This document shows, piece by piece, positions 24,873 through 32,516 of a DNA stretch of 62,501 nucleotides (position 1 is the first letter of the stretch; the number at the start of each line of letters is the position of its first letter). The DNA comes from a virus. The notes beneath the pieces were generated by a model. It made no database searches and was not told where the DNA came from. It saw only the letters and a list, made by a program, of their open reading frames with translations. Position numbers and translations under genes: made by a program. The DNA lies in the IMG/VR virus record IMGVR_UViG_3300031772_000033, positions 1-62,501 of that record. One strand, given 5' to 3'.

Positions 24873-25037
24873 ATGGATTACATAAAAGCGATTGAAAAAG
24901 AAATTGAATGGTGCAAATCTCATCCAGGGGAATCCGCAAAAGGGGTGGAATTTGAAAAGGCATTTATTTTGGGATTAACGCAAGCAATATATATAATTAA
25001 CAAAGTGATCAGAATACGTGATCAGAAAGAGGAATGA
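24873..25037 (+). CDS. Small helical accessory protein
   Basis: 54 residues from the ATG at 24873, which has GGGGAAGGGA upstream; an earlier TTG at 24849 is less likely. Helical, with KAFILGLTQAIYIINKVIRI as a possible amphipathic helix. Function unknown. Confidence 0.5.
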   Translation: MDYIKAIEKEIEWCKSHPGESAKGVEFEKAFILGLTQAIYIINKVIRIRDQKEE

Positions 25038-25038
25038 C

Positions 25039-25203
25039 ATGCCAAATAATTTTGAAGAAATAGATGAAATCGAAATAGATGAGGACGATATTTTTGAACG
25101 AGAACAAGAACGAAGAGCGGAATGTGTCTGTGGAGCTTATCAATATTCAGTAAAACGCGGAGAATTTATTCATGTCGCGGATTGTTGTTGCGGAAGAACC
25201 TGA
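25039..25203 (+). CDS. Acidic small Cys-rich protein
   Basis: 54 residues from the ATG at 25039 with AAAGAGGAATGAC. The first half is very acidic (EEIDEIEIDEDD); the second has CVCG and CCCG, a likely zinc ribbon. Function unknown. Confidence 0.5.
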   Translation: MPNNFEEIDEIEIDEDDIFEREQERRAECVCGAYQYSVKRGEFIHVADCCCGRT

Positions 25204-25218
25204 AGAAAGGGGAATGAG

Positions 25219-25440
25219 ATGGATGAATATGATTGTGCACAGATAGACAAAGCAATGTCAAAAAAAATTGACGCAATTTACAGAAATCCGGCAAAGCATA
25301 AATTTTATTCGCAGTTTGAGGCATTTAAAGAAGATTATCGCCATGGTCCGCGAGGTGGACGTATTGTTGGGAAAAAACGTATTTGCTATCATTGTGGATC
25401 CAAAAAGAAATATCATGCAGACATAACGGAATTATTATAA
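25219..25440 (+). CDS. Small CxxC protein
   Basis: 73 residues with AAAGGGGAATGAG upstream. A helical start and RICYHCGSKKKYHA near the end, which could give a Cys2His-type zinc site. Function unknown. Confidence 0.5.
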   Translation: MDEYDCAQIDKAMSKKIDAIYRNPAKHKFYSQFEAFKEDYRHGPRGGRIVGKKRICYHCGSKKKYHADITELL

Positions 25441-25453
25441 ATGAGGCGGGAAA

Positions 25454-25663
25454 ATGAATGAACTTGAAATGCTCCAAGCAATGGGCGGTATTGATGAACC
25501 ATTCTTGACGGGTAGGTTTTTAGGAATCGGTCCATGCGCAGACGATCAGACGAAATACTTGATGCTCAGGCGCGACTTGGAAGATTTCTGTAAATCTCTA
25601 AAAGGAAGCGATCAAGCAAGACTATCTATGATGCTTGATGTTTATGACGAGGAAATAAAATGA
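25454..25663 (+). CDS. Small acidic protein
   Basis: 69 residues, helical and acidic (DLEDFCKSLKGSDQARLSMM), overlapping the next gene by ATGA. Function unknown. Confidence 0.5.
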   Translation: MNELEMLQAMGGIDEPFLTGRFLGIGPCADDQTKYLMLRRDLEDFCKSLKGSDQARLSMMLDVYDEEIK

Positions 25664-25875
25664 TCAATTCTCCCAAGACACTCGATGAGGCGATTAAACA
25701 TTACAAAGAGTCGAACTATTCTCAGGGCTATTATGTCAAAGGGTATTGTGCGCATCCGGTCATGGCGAGAAATAGGATATGGCGTCAATGTTCCCGTTGT
25801 AACGGTCACGGCCCGAATAAACTATACTGCAAACAACATAGTCGTAAAGTATTGGCAAGTCAAGGAGAAACTTAA
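25660..25875 (+). CDS. Small zinc-binding-like protein
   Basis: 71 residues, ATGA-coupled. CAHPVMARNRIWRQCSRCNG followed by LYCKQHSR makes a probable Cys/His zinc knuckle. It directly precedes the HNH endonuclease gene. Confidence 0.5.
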   Translation: MINSPKTLDEAIKHYKESNYSQGYYVKGYCAHPVMARNRIWRQCSRCNGHGPNKLYCKQHSRKVLASQGET

Positions 25876-25876
25876 A

Positions 25877-26368
25877 ATGGGATGCAAAAACAAAAATATA
25901 ACACAAGGAGAATTAAGGAGAATAGTCGATTATGATCCCGAAACTGGAAAATTTTACTGGAAGGCGAGAGGACAAGGCAGAAAAATTGGATTTCCGTGCG
26001 GTAATTTAAATAATGGTTACATCAGAATTTATATAAATGGAATGTCTTATATGGCTCATCGTCTCGCTTGGTTATGGAAAACCGGTTATTTCCCTGAAAA
26101 AAGCATGGATTACAAGAATGGAATAAGACATGATAATAAAATATCTAATCTTAGACTTGCTACTCATTCGCAAAATCAGGCGAATAAAAAAGGTATGAGT
26201 AAATATGGAGTTAAGGGAGTTTGCAGGGATCGTCACAAATGGGTTGCCAGAATAATGCATGATAAAGTAAGGTATTATTTAGGAACTTTTAATACATTAA
26301 AAGAAGCTAATAGAGCATATTTTAAGGCAGCATTGAAATATCACGGCGAATTTGCGAGAAGAAAATAA
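25877..26368 (+). CDS. HNH homing endonuclease with AP2 domain
   Basis: 163 residues from the ATG at 25877 (CAAGGAG upstream); the longer ORF to 25685 shadows the previous gene. Residues about 55-110 carry AHRLAWLWKTGYFPE, then MDYKNGIRHDNKISNLRLAT and SQNQANK, the phage HNH pattern. Residues 115-160 have YGVKGVCRDRHKWVARI and YLGTFNTLKEANRAY, an AP2 DNA-binding domain. This is a free-standing selfish endonuclease of the type common between phage genes. Confidence 0.85.
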   Translation: MGCKNKNITQGELRRIVDYDPETGKFYWKARGQGRKIGFPCGNLNNGYIRIYINGMSYMAHRLAWLWKTGYFPEKSMDYKNGIRHDNKISNLRLATHSQNQANKKGMSKYGVKGVCRDRHKWVARIMHDKVRYYLGTFNTLKEANRAYFKAALKYHGEFARRK

Positions 26369-26396
26369 CAACACGCAAAGAAAGTGGAGGCATGAA

Positions 26397-27014
26397 ATGA
26401 TTACCTTAAAAGAATTAAACACGAATAAAAAATATCGTAGCCTGTCCATCGAGAAACTTGCCAGACTCATTGACGGTTATAGGTTTACGTTTGTGGATTA
26501 TTCAAAATTACCAGGTGAAGGACCAATAGGCAAAGCCGAAAACTTAAAAAAGAAATGGAGGCATGAAATGATCCGAAGAAAGAACATCCTGCCGGCGGTG
26601 ATCTGTTTCATCATTGCCATTTTTGGTACTTGGTGGATGGCTGAGAATGTCTATCCACAGACACCAACAGTCACCCTCGAATTTACCTGGACCAATACCA
26701 ACACGACAACTGTTGGCTTTGACATAATGGAGGTGTACGCTCCACCAGACACTAACCGAATGTGTTTCTATGTAAACAGCACAGCTGGATTACTACCAAA
26801 CTGTGCCGGTGATTGTAGCTTTGAGACAATAGCACAAGCTGATAACAAGGTGCATTACTACCGCATGAGCGCCTACGATGCAAGGGCAGGTAAGGAATCA
26901 CCCTGGTCAAATGTTGCAAGCTGCCTTCTGCCAATATCAGGAACTACAGCACCTCCAGTGCAGAGCGGTTTGACTGCGCCGATTAATTTTAAGGTTGTGG
27001 TAAAGAAACAATAA
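26397..27014 (+). CDS. Membrane-anchored secreted protein with in-frame N-terminal extension
   Basis: 205 residues from the ATG at 26397 (GTGGAGGCATGAA upstream). A second ATG at 26568 is preceded by almost the same sequence (ATGGAGGCATGAA) and would give a 148-residue form starting with MIRRKNILPAVICFIIAIFG, a signal anchor followed by YPQ. The mature part is beta-rich, with Cys pairs near CFYV and NCAGDCS and WSNVASC, resembling a fibronectin-like fold. Two starts with repeated ribosome binding sites suggest the extension arose by fusion of a small upstream gene that lost its stop. Confidence 0.6.
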   Translation: MITLKELNTNKKYRSLSIEKLARLIDGYRFTFVDYSKLPGEGPIGKAENLKKKWRHEMIRRKNILPAVICFIIAIFGTWWMAENVYPQTPTVTLEFTWTNTNTTTVGFDIMEVYAPPDTNRMCFYVNSTAGLLPNCAGDCSFETIAQADNKVHYYRMSAYDARAGKESPWSNVASCLLPISGTTAPPVQSGLTAPINFKVVVKKQ

Positions 27015-27045
27015 GGCTCGGGGCGAAGGCTCCGCCGTCTGCACC
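27013..27045 (+). repeat. 33-bp intergenic repeat, copy 1
   Basis: AAGG-C-TCGGGGCGAAGGCTCCG-CCG-TC-TGCACC. The second copy at 27525-27557 is identical at 30 of 33 positions. Each lies right after a stop codon and before a ribosome binding site. Confidence 0.8.
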
Positions 27046-27087
27046 TGTACTTAATATCAAAGTAAATCAATAAAAGGGAGAGGTAAA

Positions 27088-27507
27088 ATGAAAGTCGCAA
27101 TCAATAAATGTTGGGGCGGATTTGGTTTGAGCCATGAGGCAATTATGCTTTATGCCAAATTTGCCGGCTTTAAATTGTATCCCTTTATCGATAAACGTGG
27201 TACAGATGGGAGTTTACTTTTTAATAAGTTTCTTCCTTATGTCGGACAAAAAGATGTTTTTTTAATTCATTATTCAAAAAAGCCATTGACTAAATCCGGA
27301 ACTTACGTGAATGATTCTTATTTTTCAGATCGTGATATTGAACGTACCGATCCATTACTTATCAAAGTTATCGAAAAATTACATACCAAAGCAAATGGAC
27401 AACATGCCAAAATTCGTATCGTTGAAATACCGGATGGGACGAAATGGGAATTAGATGAATATGATGGTCAAGAATCTATCCATGAGGTTCATAGATCGTG
27501 GGGTTGA
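27088..27507 (+). CDS. Conserved phage hypothetical protein
   Basis: 139 residues with GGGAGAGGTAAA upstream. The opening MKVAINKCWGGFGLSHEAI, the middle DIERTDPLLIKVIEKL and the ending EYDGQESIHEVHRSW form a pattern I know from many phage proteins of unknown function. Cytoplasmic, no catalytic residues evident. Confidence 0.7.
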   Translation: MKVAINKCWGGFGLSHEAIMLYAKFAGFKLYPFIDKRGTDGSLLFNKFLPYVGQKDVFLIHYSKKPLTKSGTYVNDSYFSDRDIERTDPLLIKVIEKLHTKANGQHAKIRIVEIPDGTKWELDEYDGQESIHEVHRSWG

Positions 27508-27524
27508 GTAGGTTCCAACTGTCC

Positions 27525-27557
27525 AAGGATCGGGGCGAAGGCTCCGCCGAATGCACC
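27525..27557 (+). repeat. 33-bp intergenic repeat, copy 2
   Basis: Matches 27013-27045 at 30 of 33 positions. Lies between the conserved phage gene and the small membrane protein gene. It contains GGCG...CGCC, able to form a short hairpin. Confidence 0.8.
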
Positions 27558-27579
27558 AATATTGGGAGTGAGGTAAGTT

Positions 27580-27741
27580 ATGGCTAAATATTTTGGAGGT
27601 TTATTGCAAGGCATTGTACTGACAGTTACTATTGGAGGTGCCATTGTTTTCAAGTTTCCCGTGTTAGTTGTTGCAGCAATACTTGCGGGCCTTTTTACTG
27701 TGTGCGCTTGGATTGTTTGCATATTTGAAAATTGGGATTAA
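27580..27741 (+). CDS. Small two-helix membrane protein
   Basis: 53 residues, GGGAGTGAGGTAAGTT upstream. Two transmembrane segments (LLQGIVLTVTIGGAIVF and PVLVVAAILAGLFTVCAWIV). Function unknown; possibly a membrane-targeted host takeover peptide. Confidence 0.6.
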   Translation: MAKYFGGLLQGIVLTVTIGGAIVFKFPVLVVAAILAGLFTVCAWIVCIFENWD

Positions 27742-27757
27742 ACGTGAGGATAACGCC

Positions 27758-28081
27758 ATGAACGTAGAAGTGACTGATGATCCAAGACCTATGTCTCGAA
27801 TTCTACAGGAAACCGCTGCCGAACTGGAACTGGCGAAAGGTGAAATTAAGTCACTCAGGCTTTCACTTGAAAGTGAAACGGAACGTATCGGCAGAGATGC
27901 CATGCGGTACATGACCGAGAGGGACAGGCTGAAGGCGGTCAATGCGGAGTTGATTGAGGCATGTGAATTGGCGTTGATGGTAGGTACATCATATCCAAAA
28001 GGCACAGGAGCAAGAATGGATTCAAAAACAGAAGAAGTTTTACGAAATGCTGTTACCAAAGCCAAGGAGATCCAGCCATGA
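27758..28081 (+). CDS. Coiled-coil accessory protein
   Basis: 107 residues from the ATG at 27758 with GTGAGGATAAC. A coiled coil from about residue 15 to 70 (ETAAELELAKGEIKSLRLS). It overlaps the next gene by ATGA. Similar Ead/Ea22-like coiled-coil proteins occur in phage accessory regions, but the identity is unproven. Confidence 0.5.
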   Translation: MNVEVTDDPRPMSRILQETAAELELAKGEIKSLRLSLESETERIGRDAMRYMTERDRLKAVNAELIEACELALMVGTSYPKGTGARMDSKTEEVLRNAVTKAKEIQP

Positions 28082-28236
28082 CAAGCAGGCAAGCCGATTT
28101 GATTCTGCAAGAACTTGACATTTATTCAATGCTCGAAAATACGGAAGAAGTTGATTGTTTGGCTGAAAATAATCCAGAATTACTCGATGCTTATAAAGCA
28201 ATGATTAAATTTGCAAAGCGTAAAGATAAGGGATAA
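28078..28236 (+). CDS. Small helical protein
   Basis: 52 residues, ATGA-coupled to 27758-28081. Acidic and helical (LILQELDIYSMLENTEEV), basic end. Function unknown. Confidence 0.5.
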   Translation: MTSRQADLILQELDIYSMLENTEEVDCLAENNPELLDAYKAMIKFAKRKDKG

Positions 28237-28246
28237 GGAGTGAGAG

Positions 28247-28405
28247 ATGATCAAACTGAAAATAACATGGAAAAAGTTTTCCGAAATATGCCCGCACTCT
28301 TACGATTACAACGGGAGACGATGCTTGATACCTCGACACAATTTAGCTTGTAGTGAAAAATGTACACAAAAAAATTGTCCGTTATTGGTAAGGGATAAGG
28401 AGTGA
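28247..28405 (+). CDS. Small Cys-rich protein
   Basis: 52 residues with AAGGAGTGAGAG upstream. Cys at about residues 15, 26, 35, 39 and 44 suggest a zinc-binding fold (CSEKCTQKNC). Function unknown. Confidence 0.5.
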   Translation: MIKLKITWKKFSEICPHSYDYNGRRCLIPRHNLACSEKCTQKNCPLLVRDKE

Positions 28406-28409
28406 GACG

Positions 28410-28484
28410 ATGACTTGGGCTAAACCCGATCTATACTACGGATTATACTGGTCAGGATTAAGCACAACCATTAAGAGGTTTTAA
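28410..28484 (+). CDS. Possible 24-residue peptide
   Basis: ATG after AAGGAGTGAGACG encodes a 24-residue aromatic peptide (MTWAKPDLYYGLYWSG onward). It ends immediately before the structured RNA region, so it could be a leader peptide or a gene remnant. Confidence 0.35.
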   Translation: MTWAKPDLYYGLYWSGLSTTIKRF

Positions 28485-28498
28485 GGAAATGACCAATG

Positions 28499-28599
28499 AC
28501 GTGCGGCAGGCAAGCATAATGCTGTCCCTGAAGAGCCTCTGACGGATGCCAAGCATCTTGTTAAGCGCAACCCCTTGCCGAGAATTCCGGCTCGCACGT
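28499..28599 (+). ncRNA. Candidate structured RNA between small genes
   Basis: In the non-coding stretch 28485-28618, ACGTGCG (28499-28505) pairs with CGCACGT (28593-28599), GGCAAG (28509-28514) pairs with CTTGCC (28574-28579), and GATGC-CAA-GCATC forms a hairpin inside. AGAGG at 28474 could also pair with CCTCT at 28536, a possible pseudoknot. The strand cannot be fixed from structure alone, but all genes are +. I do not recognise the family. Confidence 0.45.
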
Positions 28600-28630
28600 T
28601 TTCATTAACAGATTAAAGATGGAGGTTGAG

Positions 28631-28939
28631 ATGACCGTTTTGGAATTTATTTTATACCCCGGACTGTTTACTGAATTACATGGCGGGAAGAAAGATGATA
28701 GAACTTCTGAATTGTTAAATAAGTTTGGCCGCGCACAACTTGGAATAGACGGAAATTGCGGGTTTGCGCTTTTGGGTGGAGATCTTCAAGAAGGAGAATC
28801 TGAATTTGTGGAAATAAAAGGCGATAAAATTGACGATCAATTAAGGGCTTGCAGTTTTGCATTAAACAAATTGCGAGAGCGCATTGATGCACCTGGTATG
28901 AGTTACTATTTTGGCCCAAGTCATCCGTACGGTAACTAA
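28631..28939 (+). CDS. Small accessory protein
   Basis: 102 residues from the ATG at 28631; GGAGG at 28621 decides this start over 28619. Mixed alpha/beta with ACSFALNKLRERIDAPGMSY. Function unknown. Confidence 0.55.
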   Translation: MTVLEFILYPGLFTELHGGKKDDRTSELLNKFGRAQLGIDGNCGFALLGGDLQEGESEFVEIKGDKIDDQLRACSFALNKLRERIDAPGMSYYFGPSHPYGN

Positions 28940-28970
28940 CCCTACTCCGTAAGCGCGGGAGGGAGGAAAA

Positions 28971-29186
28971 GTGAGAAAAAATAAATGGTATGTATTACAA
29001 GATTCATATCATCTTGCCCTAATGGAAAGTCGTGAGTGCGGAGGTTGGACTGTGTGGCGGAGAATTTATATGCTAATAGCAAATACAATATATTATTATC
29101 AAGAACATTTTGAATGGCTAACAGAAAAACACGTGCGTTTTACTGGTGGAGGAAGAAATGAGTACAATAAATGTCCTCGCCGCTAA
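28971..29186 (+). CDS. Small aromatic accessory protein
   Basis: 71 residues from a GTG with GGAGGGAGGAAAA upstream. Rich in Trp and Tyr with a central ANTIYYYQEHFEW. It overlaps the next gene. Function unknown. Confidence 0.45.
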   Translation: MRKNKWYVLQDSYHLALMESRECGGWTVWRRIYMLIANTIYYYQEHFEWLTEKHVRFTGGGRNEYNKCPRR

Positions 29187-29460
29187 AATTATGTTACTTA
29201 CTATGATGATTTTTGTTGCATACCAAGAGGTGGCAAATAAAAAAATAAGCCACGATACATTAATAATCTGTTTAATAGTCATAATGTGTTTTTTGTCGCT
29301 TTTACAAGCCGTTACTCCATTGAAAAGCGCAACGAAGAAAAAAGTTTGCAGCATGTGCAAAGGCAAAAAAAAAGTTGATCTTGTCGGGCATGGCATAGGT
29401 CTCATGGGTGAGACGTGCCCGAAGTGTCACGGGACCGGGAAACGAAAGGGGAAAGCGTGA
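29158..29460 (+). CDS. Membrane protein with DnaJ-type zinc motif
   Basis: 100 residues from the ATG at 29158 (GGAGGAAGAA upstream). Two transmembrane segments (about residues 5-25 and 33-53) precede VCSMCKGKKK and CPKCHGTGKRKGK, the paired CxxCxG motifs of the DnaJ zinc domain. Probably a small membrane-bound adaptor; substrate unknown. Confidence 0.55.
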   Translation: MSTINVLAAKIMLLTMMIFVAYQEVANKKISHDTLIICLIVIMCFLSLLQAVTPLKSATKKKVCSMCKGKKKVDLVGHGIGLMGETCPKCHGTGKRKGKA

Positions 29461-29702
29461 AAGCTTGTATGGGTTGTAAGTACGCCGTATGGGATCTAAC
29501 AAAAGTCGGTAGGCTTCATCCGTCTGGTGATGGACATTGTGAATATGCGTATAAATTACCGGAACTGCCAAATTCAAGGTATTGGATTATAAGCGATCCG
29601 AGACCAGCGGGCGGATATATATCAAGAAAAAAGGAGTATCCAAACCATTGCCCATATTATATGCGTCAACCCGCCCAATCAGAGAGCAAGGAGAAACCAT
29701 GA
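29457..29702 (+). CDS. Cys-containing small protein
   Basis: 81 residues from a GTG that overlaps the previous stop, with AAAGGGGAAA upstream. CMGCKYAVWD near the start, then GHCEYAY and HCPYYM form a four-Cys site. Similar proteins with the same opening are frequent in phages. Overlaps the next gene by ATGA. Confidence 0.55.
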   Translation: MKACMGCKYAVWDLTKVGRLHPSGDGHCEYAYKLPELPNSRYWIISDPRPAGGYISRKKEYPNHCPYYMRQPAQSESKEKP

Positions 29703-29944
29703 AACGCGTATTAATTTTCGCTGGAATGCAATTAAAAAAATTGGTAATTGTTACTACCGTAATAAGTCTCTTTATTGGATGGGTATATCTATTTGCACTT
29801 TCCCTGAAGCATGATTTATATATTCTCTCGGCCGCTTGGGTGCTACTTTCTTTTATTGCAATTTTTGGGAAGGAAATTACTGAGCGGATTCAATCTGAGT
29901 GGCACAAGGCTGGGGAGATCGAAAAGAAATGGAGCAAGAAATGA
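29699..29944 (+). CDS. Two-helix membrane protein
   Basis: 81 residues from the ATG at 29699 (AAGGAGAAACC). Transmembrane segments at about residues 12-34 and 40-58 followed by a charged helix (ERIQSEWHKAGEIEKKW). It overlaps the next gene by ATGA. Function unknown. Confidence 0.55.
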   Translation: MKRVLIFAGMQLKKLVIVTTVISLFIGWVYLFALSLKHDLYILSAAWVLLSFIAIFGKEITERIQSEWHKAGEIEKKWSKK

Positions 29945-30360
29945 AAATTGAGATTGTATTATTTATTATAAGTATGACGGCTTTTTTGGTTTGGGGCTAT
30001 TGTTCTTATCTTTTATTGATAAGTGATCGTAAAAATTGGAGGAAGCAAGAAATGAAACGTATATTGACCATTACTCTGCTTGCCACTATGCTGGCGGGAT
30101 GTAAGAAAGTACGGATAGAACAGGAAGTTAAAACTCAAAGTTTTATAAATTGTACTTATCGAGTTTCGACATGGCTTTGGATTTACGATTTTCCTTGGTG
30201 TTTAGGTAGTACAATCGAACACTCTTTTTATAATTATAATGTTACTAAAGATAGTGTTTGCGCCGTAAAGGTGAGACAACTTAAAGCAATGCTTCCGTAT
30301 TATATAAAAGCAAAACAGATACTCAAAGACGGTATTGATCCGTGTAAGGAGAGACCATGA
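29941..30360 (+). CDS. Membrane-anchored/lipoprotein gene with two in-frame starts
   Basis: 139 residues from the ATG at 29941, beginning with a transmembrane segment (IVLFIISMTAFLVWGYCSYL). A second in-frame ATG at 30052 has GGAGG at 30038 and starts a classic lipoprotein signal (MKRILTITLLATMLAGCKK, lipobox LAGC). The mature part has four further Cys. The long form would be membrane-anchored and the short form lipid-anchored. A u-spanin or paired spanin function is possible but only a guess. Confidence 0.6.
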   Translation: MKIEIVLFIISMTAFLVWGYCSYLLLISDRKNWRKQEMKRILTITLLATMLAGCKKVRIEQEVKTQSFINCTYRVSTWLWIYDFPWCLGSTIEHSFYNYNVTKDSVCAVKVRQLKAMLPYYIKAKQILKDGIDPCKERP

Positions 30361-30761
30361 AGAAGCTTATAATCTACATTTTTTTGTTGATGTTCTCAGG
30401 ATGTGCATGGGGACAGATTCTAAGCGATCCAGGCATTAATGACACGCGAGAGAATATTCAAACAGAGAATACTCAGATAAAGATATTTCGTGCCAATGAT
30501 CCTTATGATATGGGCCGCTCGTTCGAGCGTTGGCTTAGACTTTCCGACCTTGTGGATTATTGGGATGAGTACAAGGAATGGACGAAAGTGAACCCAATAA
30601 AATATGCAACTGGTACGTGGACCTGTGTTTTGGATTCTATGAGCAACGGTCGAATAATAGGGAGAAATTATCCAGATTCTTGCACGATGCAAAGACCGAT
30701 TAGTGCGGAAGATTTTATTGAGAACTTTCTACGCGGCAAACTGCGAGAGGCAAAGCCATGA
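30357..30761 (+). CDS. Exported protein, possibly a lipoprotein
   Basis: 134 residues, ATGA-coupled. Signal sequence MKKLIIYIFLLMFSGCAWGQ offers either a lipobox at FSGC or signal peptidase cleavage before Gln. The mature part is acidic and aromatic with one Cys pair (TCVLD, SCTMQ). It follows the other exported gene, so the two may act together in the periplasm. Confidence 0.6.
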   Translation: MKKLIIYIFLLMFSGCAWGQILSDPGINDTRENIQTENTQIKIFRANDPYDMGRSFERWLRLSDLVDYWDEYKEWTKVNPIKYATGTWTCVLDSMSNGRIIGRNYPDSCTMQRPISAEDFIENFLRGKLREAKP

Positions 30762-30895
30762 CTAAGTTAAAGAAGTGCAATTTATGCAACAAACCATTAG
30801 GAAACGACAAAATGATTTACAATTACAAGAATGAGAAAGCTCATTGGCATTGTATCATGAATCAATCAAGAAAGAATGAGGAGGCAAAGCGATGA
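30758..30895 (+). CDS. Small zinc-ribbon protein
   Basis: 45 residues, ATGA-coupled. CNLCNKPLG near the start and HWHC further on give a Cys2HisCys-type site. Function unknown. Confidence 0.5.
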   Translation: MTKLKKCNLCNKPLGNDKMIYNYKNEKAHWHCIMNQSRKNEEAKR

Positions 30896-31053
30896 GTTGG
30901 GCACATCGGCTTCACGCCAGTCATATAACCGGCAAGCAGTACATTCCTCCCGTCGGCAACGTCTGGCTATTCGTGTTCAGTTCGGGCGGTAAATTACTTC
31001 GTGCTTATCGTTATCCAAAGGCAGGAAGTTCGGCTAAAATTCGAATCTGGTAA
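30892..31053 (+). CDS. Small beta-rich protein
   Basis: 53 residues, ATGA-coupled to the zinc-ribbon gene. Contains VGNVWLFVFSSGGKLLRAY. Function unknown. Confidence 0.45.
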   Translation: MSWAHRLHASHITGKQYIPPVGNVWLFVFSSGGKLLRAYRYPKAGSSAKIRIW

Positions 31054-31073
31054 ACTGAAAGGTTGCCATTCTG

Positions 31074-31619
31074 ATGAAAATTTTAATTGCATGCGAATTT
31101 TCTGGAATTGTCCGCGATGCTTTTAAGGAAAAAGGTCACGATGCTTGGAGTTGTGATTTATTGCCAACTGAAAAACCGGGTCAACATATTCAAGGTGATG
31201 TTTTAGAGATTTTAAATGATGGATGGGACTTAATGATTGCGCATCCTCCGTGTACTCATTTAGCGGTTAGTGGGGCGCGGTGGTTCAAATTTAAGGTCAT
31301 AGAACAGGCGGAAGCATTGGAATTTGTGCGGAGACTTTTAGATGCGTCCGTTTACAAAATCGCCCTTGAAAATCCCGTAAGTATTATTTCGTCTACAATA
31401 CGAAAGCCGGATCAAATTATTCAGCCTTGGATGTTTGGGCACGGAGAAACAAAAGCAACCTGTTTGTGGCTGAAAAATTTACCACTATTAAATCCGACAA
31501 ATATTGTAGAGGGAAGAACGGCGCGGGTTCATTTTGAATCGCCGGGGCCGGAGCGATGGAAGAACAGAAGCCGTACCCTGCAAGGCATAGCCGATGCAAT
31601 GGCAACTCAATGGTCGTAA
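31074..31619 (+). CDS. C5 cytosine methyltransferase-like protein
   Basis: 181 residues. CEFSGIVRDAF at the start is a cofactor motif, and AHPPCTHLAVSGARWF holds the Pro-Pro-Cys catalytic motif of C5 methylases. ENPVSII and the C-terminal basic segment complete a shortened version of the family common in phages. It could mark phage DNA against restriction. The usual target recognition domain is very small or absent. Confidence 0.65.
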   Translation: MKILIACEFSGIVRDAFKEKGHDAWSCDLLPTEKPGQHIQGDVLEILNDGWDLMIAHPPCTHLAVSGARWFKFKVIEQAEALEFVRRLLDASVYKIALENPVSIISSTIRKPDQIIQPWMFGHGETKATCLWLKNLPLLNPTNIVEGRTARVHFESPGPERWKNRSRTLQGIADAMATQWS

Positions 31620-31630
31620 GGGATAATAAA

Positions 31631-32194
31631 ATGAGAAAATATCACATACAACCAGGAAACAAATTTAATAGATTAACAGCAATAAAATTAGATCATATTG
31701 GGAAACACAATAGATCGTATTTCTTATTTAAATGTGAATGCGGAAAAACTAAAATAATATTGGGTTCATTGGTTAGGTCGGGCAACACAAAAAGTTGCGG
31801 TTGTCTTTCAATGGAAAAGAAAAAATCAAAACTTTTACCAGAGAACATGGGAGTTATTAATCAAATAATTTTAGGTTATAAGCGCCATGCAAAACGTAGA
31901 GGGCTTTTATGGGAATTGACCTTTAATGATGTGTCTGTCATAATTAAAAAGCCGTGTCGTTATTGCGGATTAATTCCTTCTAATAATAAAATTACTAAAA
32001 ATTGTAACGGGTTTTTATATAGCGGAATAGACCGCGTTGATTCTTCCGTGGGATACGTAAAGGTAAATGTTGTTTCTTGTTGTAGTCAATGCAATAAATC
32101 AAAAATGGCATTATCGAAAAACGAATTTTTATCTTGGATTATTCGTGTTTACAAACACCAAGATGCAATGGCCGATCAATGGGGAATTAATTAA
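31631..32194 (+). CDS. HNH endonuclease with zinc ribbon
   Basis: 187 residues from the ATG at 31631; an earlier ATG at 31556 lies in the previous gene. The N-terminal part has FKCECGKTKIILGSLV and KSCGCLSM, the zinc module of phage homing endonucleases. The second half has CRYCGLIP, SGIDRVDSSVGYVKVNVVSC and CSQCNKSK, an HNH-like metal site. Likely an intergenic homing element, inserted next to the methylase. Confidence 0.75.
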   Translation: MRKYHIQPGNKFNRLTAIKLDHIGKHNRSYFLFKCECGKTKIILGSLVRSGNTKSCGCLSMEKKKSKLLPENMGVINQIILGYKRHAKRRGLLWELTFNDVSVIIKKPCRYCGLIPSNNKITKNCNGFLYSGIDRVDSSVGYVKVNVVSCCSQCNKSKMALSKNEFLSWIIRVYKHQDAMADQWGIN

Positions 32195-32367
32195 TGGCAA
32201 TTGATCTGAATAAAGAAATCCAGACACTTCGCGAGGCGGCGGCTATCGGTACGAAATATCAATGGTCGAAAGTGACATCCGAGAATATGCGCCTCGCGAA
32301 TCATCTTAAAAAACTCCTCGCCGAGCAGCAGGCGGAGGCGGCGGGGAAACAGGGGAGATTGCTGTGA
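32194..32367 (+). CDS. Small helical protein
   Basis: 57 residues, overlapping the HNH stop (TAATG). Helical and Ala/Glu-rich (NHLKKLLAEQQAEAAGK). Overlaps the next gene. Function unknown. Confidence 0.5.
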   Translation: MAIDLNKEIQTLREAAAIGTKYQWSKVTSENMRLANHLKKLLAEQQAEAAGKQGRLL

Positions 32368-32516
32368 AGGCGTTAAAGAAATGTAGAATTAAGGATTGCG
32401 GTGAGCCAGTTGATCGGTTGTATTTCGATCTCTGCCGTAAATGCGCTCAGGAAATAATTGCAATGCACGAGGCGGGGGAATGGTTGGATATACCTGTGAA
32501 AATAAAGGAGAATTGA
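32364..32516 (+). CDS. Small Cys-rich protein
   Basis: 50 residues from a GTG overlapping the previous stop. CRIKDCGEPVD and LCRKCAQE form a zinc ribbon-like four-Cys layout. Function unknown. Confidence 0.5.
   Translation: MKALKKCRIKDCGEPVDRLYFDLCRKCAQEIIAMHEAGEWLDIPVKIKEN

Noticed and set aside
28499-28599. Retron or DGR element
   Set aside because: No reverse transcriptase gene anywhere in the genome.
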